Position numbers and translations under genes: made by a program. From an uncultured Clostridia bacterium (lineage in GTDB: Bacteria; Bacillota; Clostridia; Christensenellales; CAG-1252): a stretch of 42,307 nucleotides of DNA. The notes below the pieces were generated by a model. The model saw nothing but the letters and a program-made list of their open reading frames with translations, was not told the origin of the DNA and made no database searches. The stretch spans positions 1 through 42,307 of the forward strand of contig CAMOTC010000003.1 in the NCBI GenBank assembly GCA_946625545.1, read 5' to 3'. Below are positions 29,792-38,294 of this stretch, piece after piece; the first letter of the stretch is position 1, and each line of letters starts with the position of its first letter.

Positions 29792-31216
29792 ATGGCAAGA
29801 TTTAATAAAAACGACTACCGCATCCGCTTTGATTTCAACAATATGATGCGGGACTATATCGGCGCGGAGCAAGGGATCAAGGATTCCGACATCTCCGCTG
29901 TCTCCTCCACCGTTAAAGGCGCCTATGAGAGTGTGAAAGCGCAGGGCGGCGCTGGCTGGCAAGGATGGCTGGATCTCCCCTATAATCAAAATGAGATCGT
30001 CGCGGATATCATCGATACCGCAAAGTCGGTGAGAAAGAATTTCAAGACCTTCGTCGTGCTCGGCATCGGCGGTAGTGCGCTCGGCCCCATCGCGGTCTTC
30101 CAGGCGCTATGTCATCTGCATTACAACGAGCTTCCCTACAAGATGCGCAAGGGACCGAAGTTCTATGTAGAGGATAATATCGATCCTGAGCGTATGGCGG
30201 CGCTCCTCGACATCATCGACGTCAAGACCACGATGTTTAACGTGATCACCAAGAGCGGTGCAACGAGCGAGACTATGAGCCAGTATCTCGTGATCACCGA
30301 TATCTTGAAAAAAGCTCTCGGCGCCGACTATGCGAGCCACGTGATCGCCACGACAGATAAGGAGAAGGGAAATCTCATCAAGCTCGCAAAGAAGGAGGGA
30401 TTCAAGACCTTCTATATCCCGTCAGGCGTGGGCGGACGTTTCTCCGAGATGTCTCCTGTGGGACTGCTTCCCGCCGCTGTACTCGGCATTGATATCAAGA
30501 AGATGCTCCTCGGTGCGAAGGATATGATCGCGCAGGGCTTCAAAACGGCAAATCCCTATAAGAATATGCCATTGATGGCTGCGACGTTGCAGTATATCGC
30601 GATGGGCAAGGGAAAGAATATTTCCGTCATGATGCCCTATGCCGATAGCCTGAAGTATATCGCAGACTGGTACTGCCAGTTGTGGGGCGAGAGCCTCGGC
30701 AAGTCTGTTGACAAAGAGGGCAAAGAGGTCTATGCGGGACAAACTCCCGTCAAGGCACTCGGCGTCACCGATCAGCACAGTCAGATCCAGCTCTACACCG
30801 AAGGTCCATTTGATAAAGTCATCACCTTGATCGCTGTGGACAACTTCCGCAAGGAAGTCATGATCCCCGAAGGCCTCGCAGATTTCCCCGACGTGAATTT
30901 CCTGTGCGGCAATACGATGGGCACCCTCCTCAATACCGAGAGGAAGGCGACCGAATATGCACTCGCAAAGAAGCATCGTTTGAACCGCACGATCACCGTG
31001 CCCGAAGTCAACGAGTATTCGATCGGACAGCTCTTGATGCTCTTTATGATGGAGACCGCATTTGTGGGTGCGATGCTGAATATCGATACCTTCAATCAAC
31101 CCGGTGTGGAAGAGGGCAAGAACGCGACCTACGCGATGTTTGGCAGAAAGGGCTACGAAGAGAAGAAAGCGGAGCTCGATAGCGCAAAGGCAAAGTCGGA
31201 AAAATACATCATTTGA
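29792..31216 (+). CDS. pgi: glucose-6-phosphate isomerase
   Basis: VVLGIGGSALGPIAVFQAL, VITKSGATSETMSQYL, GVGGRFSEMSPVGLLPAA, VTDQHSQIQLYTEGP. Confidence 0.97.
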   Translation: MARFNKNDYRIRFDFNNMMRDYIGAEQGIKDSDISAVSSTVKGAYESVKAQGGAGWQGWLDLPYNQNEIVADIIDTAKSVRKNFKTFVVLGIGGSALGPIAVFQALCHLHYNELPYKMRKGPKFYVEDNIDPERMAALLDIIDVKTTMFNVITKSGATSETMSQYLVITDILKKALGADYASHVIATTDKEKGNLIKLAKKEGFKTFYIPSGVGGRFSEMSPVGLLPAAVLGIDIKKMLLGAKDMIAQGFKTANPYKNMPLMAATLQYIAMGKGKNISVMMPYADSLKYIADWYCQLWGESLGKSVDKEGKEVYAGQTPVKALGVTDQHSQIQLYTEGPFDKVITLIAVDNFRKEVMIPEGLADFPDVNFLCGNTMGTLLNTERKATEYALAKKHRLNRTITVPEVNEYSIGQLLMLFMMETAFVGAMLNIDTFNQPGVEEGKNATYAMFGRKGYEEKKAELDSAKAKSEKYII

Positions 31217-31227
31217 CCTCGATTCGC

Positions 31228-31256
31228 TTGACATACGTTTGGCGGAGAGATACAAT
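31228..31256 (+). promoter_or_regulatory. sigma-A promoter of the TPP-riboswitch leader
   Basis: TTGACA (31228-31233), 17 nt, TACAAT (31251-31256). Confidence 0.8.
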
Positions 31257-31265
31257 TTAATAGCA

Positions 31266-31342
31266 ATGTTGCAAGGGGTGCCGAAAGGCTGAGATCATAC
31301 CCTTCGAACATGATGAGGTAATTCTCGGCATGGAAAGCACTT
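31266..31342 (+). promoter_or_regulatory. TPP riboswitch (THI element)
   Basis: GGGGTGCCGAAAGGCTGAGATCATACCCTTCGAACATGATGAGGTAATTCTCGGCATGGAAAGC carries the THI-box conserved blocks and precedes a ThiT-like gene. Confidence 0.95.
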
Positions 31343-31352
31343 AAGCACTTTG

Positions 31353-31381
31353 ACCTCCCGAGAATTCGGGAGGTTTTTTTT
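31353..31381 (+). terminator. riboswitch expression-platform terminator overlapping the SD
   Basis: ACCTCCCGA-GAAT-TCGGGAGGT plus U7 ending directly at the ATG; 3' arm contains GGGAGG (31368-31373). Confidence 0.92.
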
Positions 31382-32536
31382 ATGACAAACACATTACTTT
31401 CTGCCGAGATGAAGTTTTATCCGATCTTGTTCGATAGTGCGCAAAACGCGCTTAGATCGGTCTTTATATGGATCACGCTTCTCGGGATGATCGCATATCT
31501 TATCGCTTATTTTCTCCTAAAGGAGAAGCCTGCTTGGAAAAAGGTAAAAAAGGGGACTTTGATCGGGGTCATCGTATACGCGACGATCATATTCATCACA
31601 CAATTGGTCTTTTCCTTTCGAGAGGACGGGATCGTTACCATCCTCTTTGTGCCGCTCCTCGTTTCGATCCTGCTAATTGCAGGTAGTGTCGTATTGCTGA
31701 TTGTGCGCCCGGGGCAAATCTCGAACGTGATCGCAGGCTCGCTGATCGGTGTGGGGCTACTCGCAGTGTTGATCTGTATCGGAGTGCATTTTGCGAGCGG
31801 CAATGCCATCGAGATCAACGACGTGGACGGGGCGGACGTGAGCAGTATGATGCTCTATATCTTCGCAGCGATCGGGATCGTGCTTCTCTTCTTTATCTCC
31901 TATTTTTTCGGAAAAAAGGGGAATAACGGATTTGATACGAAGTCCATTACTTATGCGGCGATCTGCTTGGCGTTGAGCTTTGCGCTCTCCTTTTTGAGCT
32001 TGATCAAGCTACCTCAAGGAGGATCGGTTACTCTCGTCAGCTTACTGCCGTTGATGCTGTATTCGCAGATGTTCGGCGTCCGTAAAGGCGTAATTGTCGG
32101 ATTTATTTACGGCTTATTGCAGGCGATACAGACCCCCTATATCTTGCATCCCGCGCAGTTTCTCCTCGATTATCCCATCGCATTTGCGATGATCGGGTTT
32201 GCGTCCTTGTTTACGCAGGGAGGGATCAAAGATAAGAAAGGGATCGTCCTCTTTGCCGCCGGGGCGCTCTTTGCTGCGACGATGCGTTATCTGGCGCATT
32301 TCGTTTCCGGAGTTTTCGCTTTTTCCAGTTATGCACGCTATGCAGGGTATGACAGCGCGGTCATATACAGTTTGGTCTATAATTCGTTTGTTTTCGTTGA
32401 TATGGCGATTGCGCTAGTGGTCGGTGTGATGATCCTCTTTAATACCGCATTCCGTAAATTGATCGACGGGATCAACTATTCCGTTATGACGCCTCGTACG
32501 GCAGAGACCGCTAGCGTCGAAGATAAAGGTGAATGA
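31382..32536 (+). CDS. ThiT-family thiamine transporter S component with long N-terminal membrane extension
   Basis: C-terminal half KLPQGGSVTLVSLLPLMLYSQMFGVRKGVIVGFIYGLLQ ... HPAQFLLDYPIAFAMIGFASLF matches ThiT; TPP riboswitch upstream; N-terminal ~190 aa hydrophobic and unassigned. Confidence 0.88.
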   Translation: MTNTLLSAEMKFYPILFDSAQNALRSVFIWITLLGMIAYLIAYFLLKEKPAWKKVKKGTLIGVIVYATIIFITQLVFSFREDGIVTILFVPLLVSILLIAGSVVLLIVRPGQISNVIAGSLIGVGLLAVLICIGVHFASGNAIEINDVDGADVSSMMLYIFAAIGIVLLFFISYFFGKKGNNGFDTKSITYAAICLALSFALSFLSLIKLPQGGSVTLVSLLPLMLYSQMFGVRKGVIVGFIYGLLQAIQTPYILHPAQFLLDYPIAFAMIGFASLFTQGGIKDKKGIVLFAAGALFAATMRYLAHFVSGVFAFSSYARYAGYDSAVIYSLVYNSFVFVDMAIALVVGVMILFNTAFRKLIDGINYSVMTPRTAETASVEDKGE

Positions 32537-32558
32537 GATCACATATATTCAGGGATCG

Positions 32559-32586
32559 GGGCTTGCCGGTGCAAGCCCTTTTTTTT
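32559..32586 (+). terminator. intrinsic terminator after the ThiT-like gene
   Basis: GGGCTTGC-CGGT-GCAAGCCC followed by T8. Confidence 0.9.
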
Positions 32587-32616
32587 ATCGCTCTATCAGA
32601 TAGTTTTTCCTTTCGA

Positions 32617-32646
32617 TTGACTAATCGCGAGGCGTGAGGATATAAT
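32617..32646 (+). promoter_or_regulatory. sigma-A promoter of the degenerate ABC-ATPase gene
   Basis: TTGACT (32617-32622), 18 nt, TATAAT (32641-32646), only 6 nt between -10 and ATG. Confidence 0.75.
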
Positions 32647-32652
32647 TTACTT

Positions 32653-33699
32653 ATGAGTAAATTAGTTTGCAAGGACTTTTCCGTTCAGTATTTTGGATAC
32701 GACGCCGCGATAAATAACGTCACGACGACCTTTTCCGATGGTGTGAACGTAGTCTTTGCAGGCGAAAAGGGCGGAAAAACCACCTTTTTGAAGGCGCTCG
32801 CGGGACTGATCCCGCATAGCGGCGAGCTTTACTTGGATGACGTCAATATGGACGACGTCCCCTTAAAGGATCGCGATTTTCAGATGCTCTTTGACGATTA
32901 CGCCCTCTTTTCGCGCCGTTCCGTGCGCTATAATCTCGAGTATCCCTTGAAGATACGTAAAATGCCAAAGGGAAAAAGGCGTGCTCTTATAGAGAGCGTT
33001 GCGCCTCTTTTCGATCTCGATATCATGATCGACGCACCTGTTTACCGATTGAATGAGTGGCTCAAGGTGACTCTCGTGCTATGCCGCGCATATATGCGCC
33101 GTGCGAAGGTCTTATTGATCGACAATATCTTCTCGAAATTATCCCTTTCGGAGAGAAGGGAGGCTTTTCTTCGTTTCATACCTCTTTTCCGCGAGGGCAT
33201 CGTGATCTATGCTACAGATGACAAGGGGGAGGCTTCTGCCTTGTCGCGTGAGATCAAGCATTTGACTTGCGGTTATCTGATGCAAGAGGGCGCGCCGACA
33301 GACTTTATCGCGAAAGCGCGAGCGTTATCCGTTTTTACCGCTTGGAGAGACTATCCCTCGGTATTGCCTTGCACGGTGAGAGAGGATGGATTGGAGTTTT
33401 TCGGCGTTCTATACGAAAGTGAAATGAAGGGAAAGATCTCTTCTTACGTCGGCAAGGATGCGCTTGCGGGGATATTGCCCGAGGATATTATCCTTGAAAA
33501 CCGTGGTTTCGATGCCGTTGTCATAGGTCGTTTTTACATAGGAGATCGCCTCGTGTATTGCGCGGAGAGAGAAGGAACTCGTCTCTACTTCTATAGCGAG
33601 CAGGATCTCTCGCGCGATTCGACAGTCAAACTCATTGTGAGACGTGTCGCAGGCGTTTTCGATGCGCTGAATGAGCGCAATATTTTGGAGGTGATGTGA
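32653..33699 (+). CDS. MalK/PotA-like ABC ATPase homolog with degenerate catalytic motifs and C-terminal TOBE-like region
   Basis: FAGEKGGKTTFLKALAG (degenerate Walker A), LFDDYALF (Q-loop Q to D), LNEWL in place of LSGGQ, LLIDNIFSKLS in place of LLDEPxSxLD, YATDD in place of VTHD. Confidence 0.8.
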   Translation: MSKLVCKDFSVQYFGYDAAINNVTTTFSDGVNVVFAGEKGGKTTFLKALAGLIPHSGELYLDDVNMDDVPLKDRDFQMLFDDYALFSRRSVRYNLEYPLKIRKMPKGKRRALIESVAPLFDLDIMIDAPVYRLNEWLKVTLVLCRAYMRRAKVLLIDNIFSKLSLSERREAFLRFIPLFREGIVIYATDDKGEASALSREIKHLTCGYLMQEGAPTDFIAKARALSVFTAWRDYPSVLPCTVREDGLEFFGVLYESEMKGKISSYVGKDALAGILPEDIILENRGFDAVVIGRFYIGDRLVYCAEREGTRLYFYSEQDLSRDSTVKLIVRRVAGVFDALNERNILEVM

Positions 33700-34973
33700 T
33701 GAAAAAATGGGGCAAAATGCTTCTTATCGCTCTTGTAGCCATCATTGTATCTGTTACTGCTTTTTCCTGTAAAACGGTTACGGAGGAGAAGTTGCAGGTT
33801 TTGGACGATCGCTTTGATCTCACCAATCAAGTGCTGAACTATATTGCGGAGAATTACTATGACGATATGGATATGGACGATGCGGATCTCTACGCCGCGT
33901 ATGGGATCGTATCCAGTCTCGGCGAATACAATTATATCTATTCCTCTGCCGACGTGATGGGGGCAGGCTCAGACGGCAAAGGATTTGGCTTAATCATCAG
34001 AAATACTGCCTATAATGAGCATTTGATCGACTTTATCTTGCCGGGATCGCCTTTCTTGACGGCATCAAACGGACATTCGGTCATTCGCGGTGACGAGCTG
34101 TATGCGGTAAACGATCAGAGGCTCTCGGGTCTCTCTTCGAGCGCATATTCCGCGATCATTTCCGCGCTTCCTTCCGATACTCCTGTGAAGTTTACCCTCG
34201 TTCGTGGCGAGGAGCGCTTTGAGGTGTATTATTCCAAAGTGGACTTCACGTTCCCGTACTGTATCTATATCAACGATCTGCCCGGTGTATCCTCGCAGCT
34301 CGGGTATATCTATCTGCGTACCTTTGATAATTCCACGAACGTCTTGAATGAGTTTAAGAATGCCGTGCATTCCTATAACGTAGACGCAAATCGCGCCTTG
34401 ATCCTCGACCTCAGGGGAAATGGCGGGGGCAGTGCGGAAGTATTGCGCTATATCGCGTCCACTTTCCTCGGGAGCGACGTCCCGGTGGGTACGCCCCTCG
34501 TGGAGATCCATTATGCGAAGGAAGATCGTTCCGTCCATATCAGCTCTATCGCCGTCTCGGAAAAGATCGATACCCCCGTTTACGTTCTCTGTGACGGTGG
34601 GACGGCTTCTGCGTCCGAGGCTTTGATCGGCATTTTGAAGGCGCATGGGAGCACGACTCCCTTGATCGGAAAACCGACGGTCGGTAAAGGGGTCGCGCAA
34701 AATGGATTTACGACCTATACCGAGGGAGAGAAAGGGATCATTCGCGATAAAGGAACGGATGAAAACGGTAATGAGATCGATCTCGACCTCTATCTCTTGC
34801 AGATCATCGTGGGGAAATACTATATCTATGACGATTCGGTCGAAGGGGGCAAGTATTGTATCCACGGCAAGCCTTTTACGCCCGATATCCTGATCACAGG
34901 AGATAATCCCGTTACGCCCGATTACCGCGATGATCTCTATATCAAAGCCGCGATCGAGGACTACAACAAATAA
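33699..34973 (+). CDS. S41 family (C-terminal processing) peptidase, lipoprotein
   Basis: Lipobox-like TAFSC; PDZ-like GFGLII...GDELYAVN; LILDLRGNGGG; CDGGTASASEALIG; GKPTVGKGVAQ; SD GGAGGTGAT supports ATG 33699. Confidence 0.92.
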   Translation: MKKWGKMLLIALVAIIVSVTAFSCKTVTEEKLQVLDDRFDLTNQVLNYIAENYYDDMDMDDADLYAAYGIVSSLGEYNYIYSSADVMGAGSDGKGFGLIIRNTAYNEHLIDFILPGSPFLTASNGHSVIRGDELYAVNDQRLSGLSSSAYSAIISALPSDTPVKFTLVRGEERFEVYYSKVDFTFPYCIYINDLPGVSSQLGYIYLRTFDNSTNVLNEFKNAVHSYNVDANRALILDLRGNGGGSAEVLRYIASTFLGSDVPVGTPLVEIHYAKEDRSVHISSIAVSEKIDTPVYVLCDGGTASASEALIGILKAHGSTTPLIGKPTVGKGVAQNGFTTYTEGEKGIIRDKGTDENGNEIDLDLYLLQIIVGKYYIYDDSVEGGKYCIHGKPFTPDILITGDNPVTPDYRDDLYIKAAIEDYNK

Positions 34974-34993
34974 AAACTCTAAGGAGGAGACTT

Positions 34994-36040
34994 ATGAAAA
35001 AAATCATTTTAACCGCACTCTTGATACTTACTGTTCTCACAATGAGCGTCTTTTCCTTTGCGGCATGCTCGGATAAAACCGTCGTTTCCGACGATCCGGA
35101 TACGAAGACCGAGAGTATCACGATCGCCGTCCCCGACGGCGGTCCTGCGCTCGGTATGAGTTATCTCATGAAGCATTACGAGAAGATCAGCAATACGACT
35201 GTCACCTATAAGATCGTGGATGGCGCGGCAGGCATCAAATCCGCCGTGATGAGCGGAGAGGCTGACGTCGCGATCATGCCCACGAATATGGCGGCGATTC
35301 TATATAATCAAGGGATCGAGATCCAAGTCGTCGGTACAAATAGCTATGGGCTGCTCTATATGCTCTCAAATAGCGTTGCGCCGAGTGCGTTTACTTTTGA
35401 TGACTTGAAAGGAGAGGTCCTGAATACCGTCGGACAGGGCGGCACTCCCGAGATCGTCTTGAAGAAGGTGCTCGAGGGCGCCGGGATCGAGTACGTGGAA
35501 AGCGATACTCCTGTCGAAGGAAAGGTCGCGATCAAGTATCACACCGAGGGCACGTCGATCATCGGCGGGTTAAAGCAGGGCACCATTCACTTCGCAGTGC
35601 TCGGCGAGCCTGCGGTATCCACGGCACTCCAAAAGGTGGGCGGAAGTCTTGCTATCGTGTGTGATCTCCAGGAGAAGTGGAAGGAAGCGGCGGATACCGA
35701 GTCCAGTTATCCGCAGACCGCGCTCGTCGCAAAGAAATCTTTGATCGAGTCTGATCCTCTCTTGATCCGGTTTATTGCGAAGTACACAGACGACTGCGCC
35801 ACAGCCTTGCGCGAGGATGCCGCTCCCTATATCGCAGAGCTCAAAGATAGGGAAGCGACCGTCCCCGACACATTCGGAAAGGATGGCGTCTCGAGGACAA
35901 ATATAAAGCCCGCTTTCGGCGCTACGGCAAAAACGGATATCGAGGCGTATCTCTCGATCTTGAAAGATTTTAAGCCGCAGTTGATCGGCGGGAAGCTCCC
36001 CGACGCAGGGTTCTACTATGATCTCAGCATAAAGGAGTAA
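34994..36040 (+). CDS. ABC transporter substrate-binding lipoprotein (NMT1/SsuA-like)
   Basis: Signal peptide with AAC lipobox; ITIAVPDGGPALGMSYLM ... GEADVAIMPTNMAAILYNQGIEIQVVGTNSYGLLYM; followed by permease and ATPase. Confidence 0.88.
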   Translation: MKKIILTALLILTVLTMSVFSFAACSDKTVVSDDPDTKTESITIAVPDGGPALGMSYLMKHYEKISNTTVTYKIVDGAAGIKSAVMSGEADVAIMPTNMAAILYNQGIEIQVVGTNSYGLLYMLSNSVAPSAFTFDDLKGEVLNTVGQGGTPEIVLKKVLEGAGIEYVESDTPVEGKVAIKYHTEGTSIIGGLKQGTIHFAVLGEPAVSTALQKVGGSLAIVCDLQEKWKEAADTESSYPQTALVAKKSLIESDPLLIRFIAKYTDDCATALREDAAPYIAELKDREATVPDTFGKDGVSRTNIKPAFGATAKTDIEAYLSILKDFKPQLIGGKLPDAGFYYDLSIKE

Positions 36041-36041
36041 A

Positions 36042-36806
36042 ATGGAAAAAAAGAGGCTGATCTACAATATCCTCGCTCCCATCGCGGGATGTGTGGTGTT
36101 TATAGCCGTGTGGTTCGCGGTCGCCGCGGCGATCGGGAAGAGTATCATTCTGCCTTCTCCCGCGGACACGTTGATCAGTTTCTTTGATTTGCTCGGACAA
36201 GGAGGCTTTTATCTCGCAGTGCTGAAGACGCTTGGGCGTACGCTCCTGAGCTTTATTATCGCCTTTATCCTTGCGTGCTTGCTCGCATTTTGTTCGGTAA
36301 AATCCGAATTTTTCAAGAAAGCATTCGCGCCGCTTGCCGTCATCGTGCGCGTCTTGCCGACGATATCGGTGATCTTACTCGTGTTGATATGGTTCAAGAG
36401 CGCTGTCGCTCCTTACGTCATCACCTTTATCGTCATATTCCCGATGCTTTATACGACGGTACTTGACGCCGCAGAAAATGTCGATCCCAATCTCATTGAG
36501 ATGTGCGAAGCGTATAAAGTCTCGAAGGGGAGACAGCTTTTATACCTATATATCCCCGATATGATCCCTTCGGTACTGACGGGGATCAGTATCACTTTGT
36601 CTTTTTCGGTCAAGCTGACAATCGCCGCCGAGGTGCTCGCTTCGACGCAGCGCAGTATGGGCAGATATATGTCGCAGGCATCTGCTTATATAGAGACCTC
36701 GACACTTCTTGCTTGGACGCTTGCGGCGATCATACTCGGCTTTTTGCTCGAAGGGCTCGTGCTACTTCTTAAAAAGCTATTAGCGAGGCATTATCATGCA
36801 AACTGA
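36042..36806 (+). CDS. ABC transporter permease (NitT/TauT/SsuC-like)
   Basis: LPSPADTLISFFDLL, TLGRTLLSFIIAFILACLLAF, EAYKVSKGRQLLYLYIPDMIPSVLTGI (EAA-like loop). Confidence 0.93.
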   Translation: MEKKRLIYNILAPIAGCVVFIAVWFAVAAAIGKSIILPSPADTLISFFDLLGQGGFYLAVLKTLGRTLLSFIIAFILACLLAFCSVKSEFFKKAFAPLAVIVRVLPTISVILLVLIWFKSAVAPYVITFIVIFPMLYTTVLDAAENVDPNLIEMCEAYKVSKGRQLLYLYIPDMIPSVLTGISITLSFSVKLTIAAEVLASTQRSMGRYMSQASAYIETSTLLAWTLAAIILGFLLEGLVLLLKKLLARHYHAN

Positions 36807-37509
36807 GCGCAAAACATTCGATATCTCGAATATTTCGGTTCGTTTCGGTGATAAGACGGTTTTCCGCGACTTTTCTCTCGCGCTCCCGAAGAATGAGATC
36901 ACATGTGTCCTCGGACCATCCGGGTCGGGTAAGACGACTTTATTGAAGGTGCTCTCCGGGATACTGCCCATAGAGGGCTTTTGCTCGCCGAAATGCTCGT
37001 TTGTCTTTCAGGATCATCGTTTGATCCCTTATCTCACTGCGCTGGATAATCTCGCGATCATCCTTGATGGGGACAATGTATCCCGCAAGGAAAGAGCGCG
37101 CCTGATGCTCTCGGATATGGAGTTAAAGGAAGCGGAAAACCTCTATCCGCATGAACTGTCCGGTGGTATGGCGCAACGTGTGGCCATCGCGAGAGGCCTC
37201 TTGTATGAAGCGGATATATTACTTCTTGACGAACCTTTCAAAGGACTTGACCTCGGTCTGCAGGAGCGCTTGATCAAGTATTTCGGCAAGTATTGGGAAG
37301 CGAAGCGCCGCACGACCGTATTTGTTACGCACAGTATCCTTGAAGCGATCCTTGTCGCCGATCGTATCATTATTTTGGATAAAGGAGAGGAGGGCGCAAA
37401 GGTCGTTTACGATAAAGCCGTGACTCTCCCGCGTTCCGCGCGTGCGCTCGGTGATCCCGAAGTGGACGCCCTTCGTAAGGAGATCCATGATATCCTCGTC
37501 GCTCTTTAA
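36796..37509 (+). CDS. ABC transporter ATP-binding protein
   Basis: GPSGSGKTTLLK, LSGGMAQRVAIARGLL, ILLLDEPFKGLD, VFVTHSILEA all intact. Confidence 0.95.
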   Translation: MQTERKTFDISNISVRFGDKTVFRDFSLALPKNEITCVLGPSGSGKTTLLKVLSGILPIEGFCSPKCSFVFQDHRLIPYLTALDNLAIILDGDNVSRKERARLMLSDMELKEAENLYPHELSGGMAQRVAIARGLLYEADILLLDEPFKGLDLGLQERLIKYFGKYWEAKRRTTVFVTHSILEAILVADRIIILDKGEEGAKVVYDKAVTLPRSARALGDPEVDALRKEIHDILVAL

Positions 37510-37799
37510 TTTCCTCTGATCATTTTCAGAACGGCATTCAGCCTATCTAGTTGCTCTTGATTTAAGATAGGAGTGACGCTCTCTGCGAATTTTTGCAGTT
37601 GCTCATCGCTGATCGATCCATCCGCTTTGCCTTGTCTTACGGTTTTCATGATATCTCCGAGCAACTCTTCGTCGCTTTTCCCCGCATAACGTTCCGCTGC
37701 TTTTCTGATATCGTTTTCGTTTGCCGTGGCGCTTTGCTCGGGTTTATCGTGAAAACCTTTATTGAAAGATCTGAAGTCCATATCTCCTCCCGTATTCAC
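37506..37799 (-). CDS. conserved hypothetical small protein
   Basis: Intact 97-aa ORF with an SD-like GGAGGAGAT before the ATG; charged helical composition. Confidence 0.7.
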   Translation of the reverse strand: MNTGGDMDFRSFNKGFHDKPEQSATANENDIRKAAERYAGKSDEELLGDIMKTVRQGKADGSISDEQLQKFAESVTPILNQEQLDRLNAVLKMIRGN

Positions 37800-37841
37800 T
37801 GAATTATACTCCTCGGCATATACAAATGTGACGGAGGGTAT

Positions 37842-38198
37842 ATGGATCTTGGCATTTTATCGGGATTTTTAGGCGGTCAGAAAAAGGATAATTCTATGTT
37901 AGCGACGCTTTTGCCTATGCTCCTCGGAGGAAAGCTATCATCGAATACGGGCGGTGCTACCGGTGATCTCTTGAGTTCACTTTTCAAGGGAGCGCCTAGG
38001 GAGAAAGGAGATGATTTTCCGCCTTTATTCGGTGGTGTAACAGGGGAAAATAGCACCACCCCGATCGGTCTCTCCGATCTCCTCGGCAAGGTCATGTCAG
38101 CGCCTCAGGGGAATAATCTACCCGCGCCTTCTCATCCCGAATATCCGTACGAATTGCAGTATAATCGTCCTTTTAAACCCAATTCGCGCGATAAATAA
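37842..38198 (+). CDS. hypothetical small Gly/Leu/Pro-rich protein
   Basis: 118-aa ORF with SD GGAGGG 5-10 nt upstream of the ATG, divergent from 37506-37799. Confidence 0.65.
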   Translation: MDLGILSGFLGGQKKDNSMLATLLPMLLGGKLSSNTGGATGDLLSSLFKGAPREKGDDFPPLFGGVTGENSTTPIGLSDLLGKVMSAPQGNNLPAPSHPEYPYELQYNRPFKPNSRDK

Positions 38199-38224
38199 TG
38201 GGGAAATATTACACAATAAATACT

Positions 38225-38252
38225 TTGCAATAAACACAATATATGGTATAAT
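38225..38252 (+). promoter_or_regulatory. sigma-A type promoter of gyrB
   Basis: TTGCAA (38225-38230), 16 nt, TATAAT (38247-38252). Confidence 0.7.
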
Positions 38253-38294
38253 AAACAAGATTTTAGATCCAAATATTGTTTTCGGAGGAGTCTT

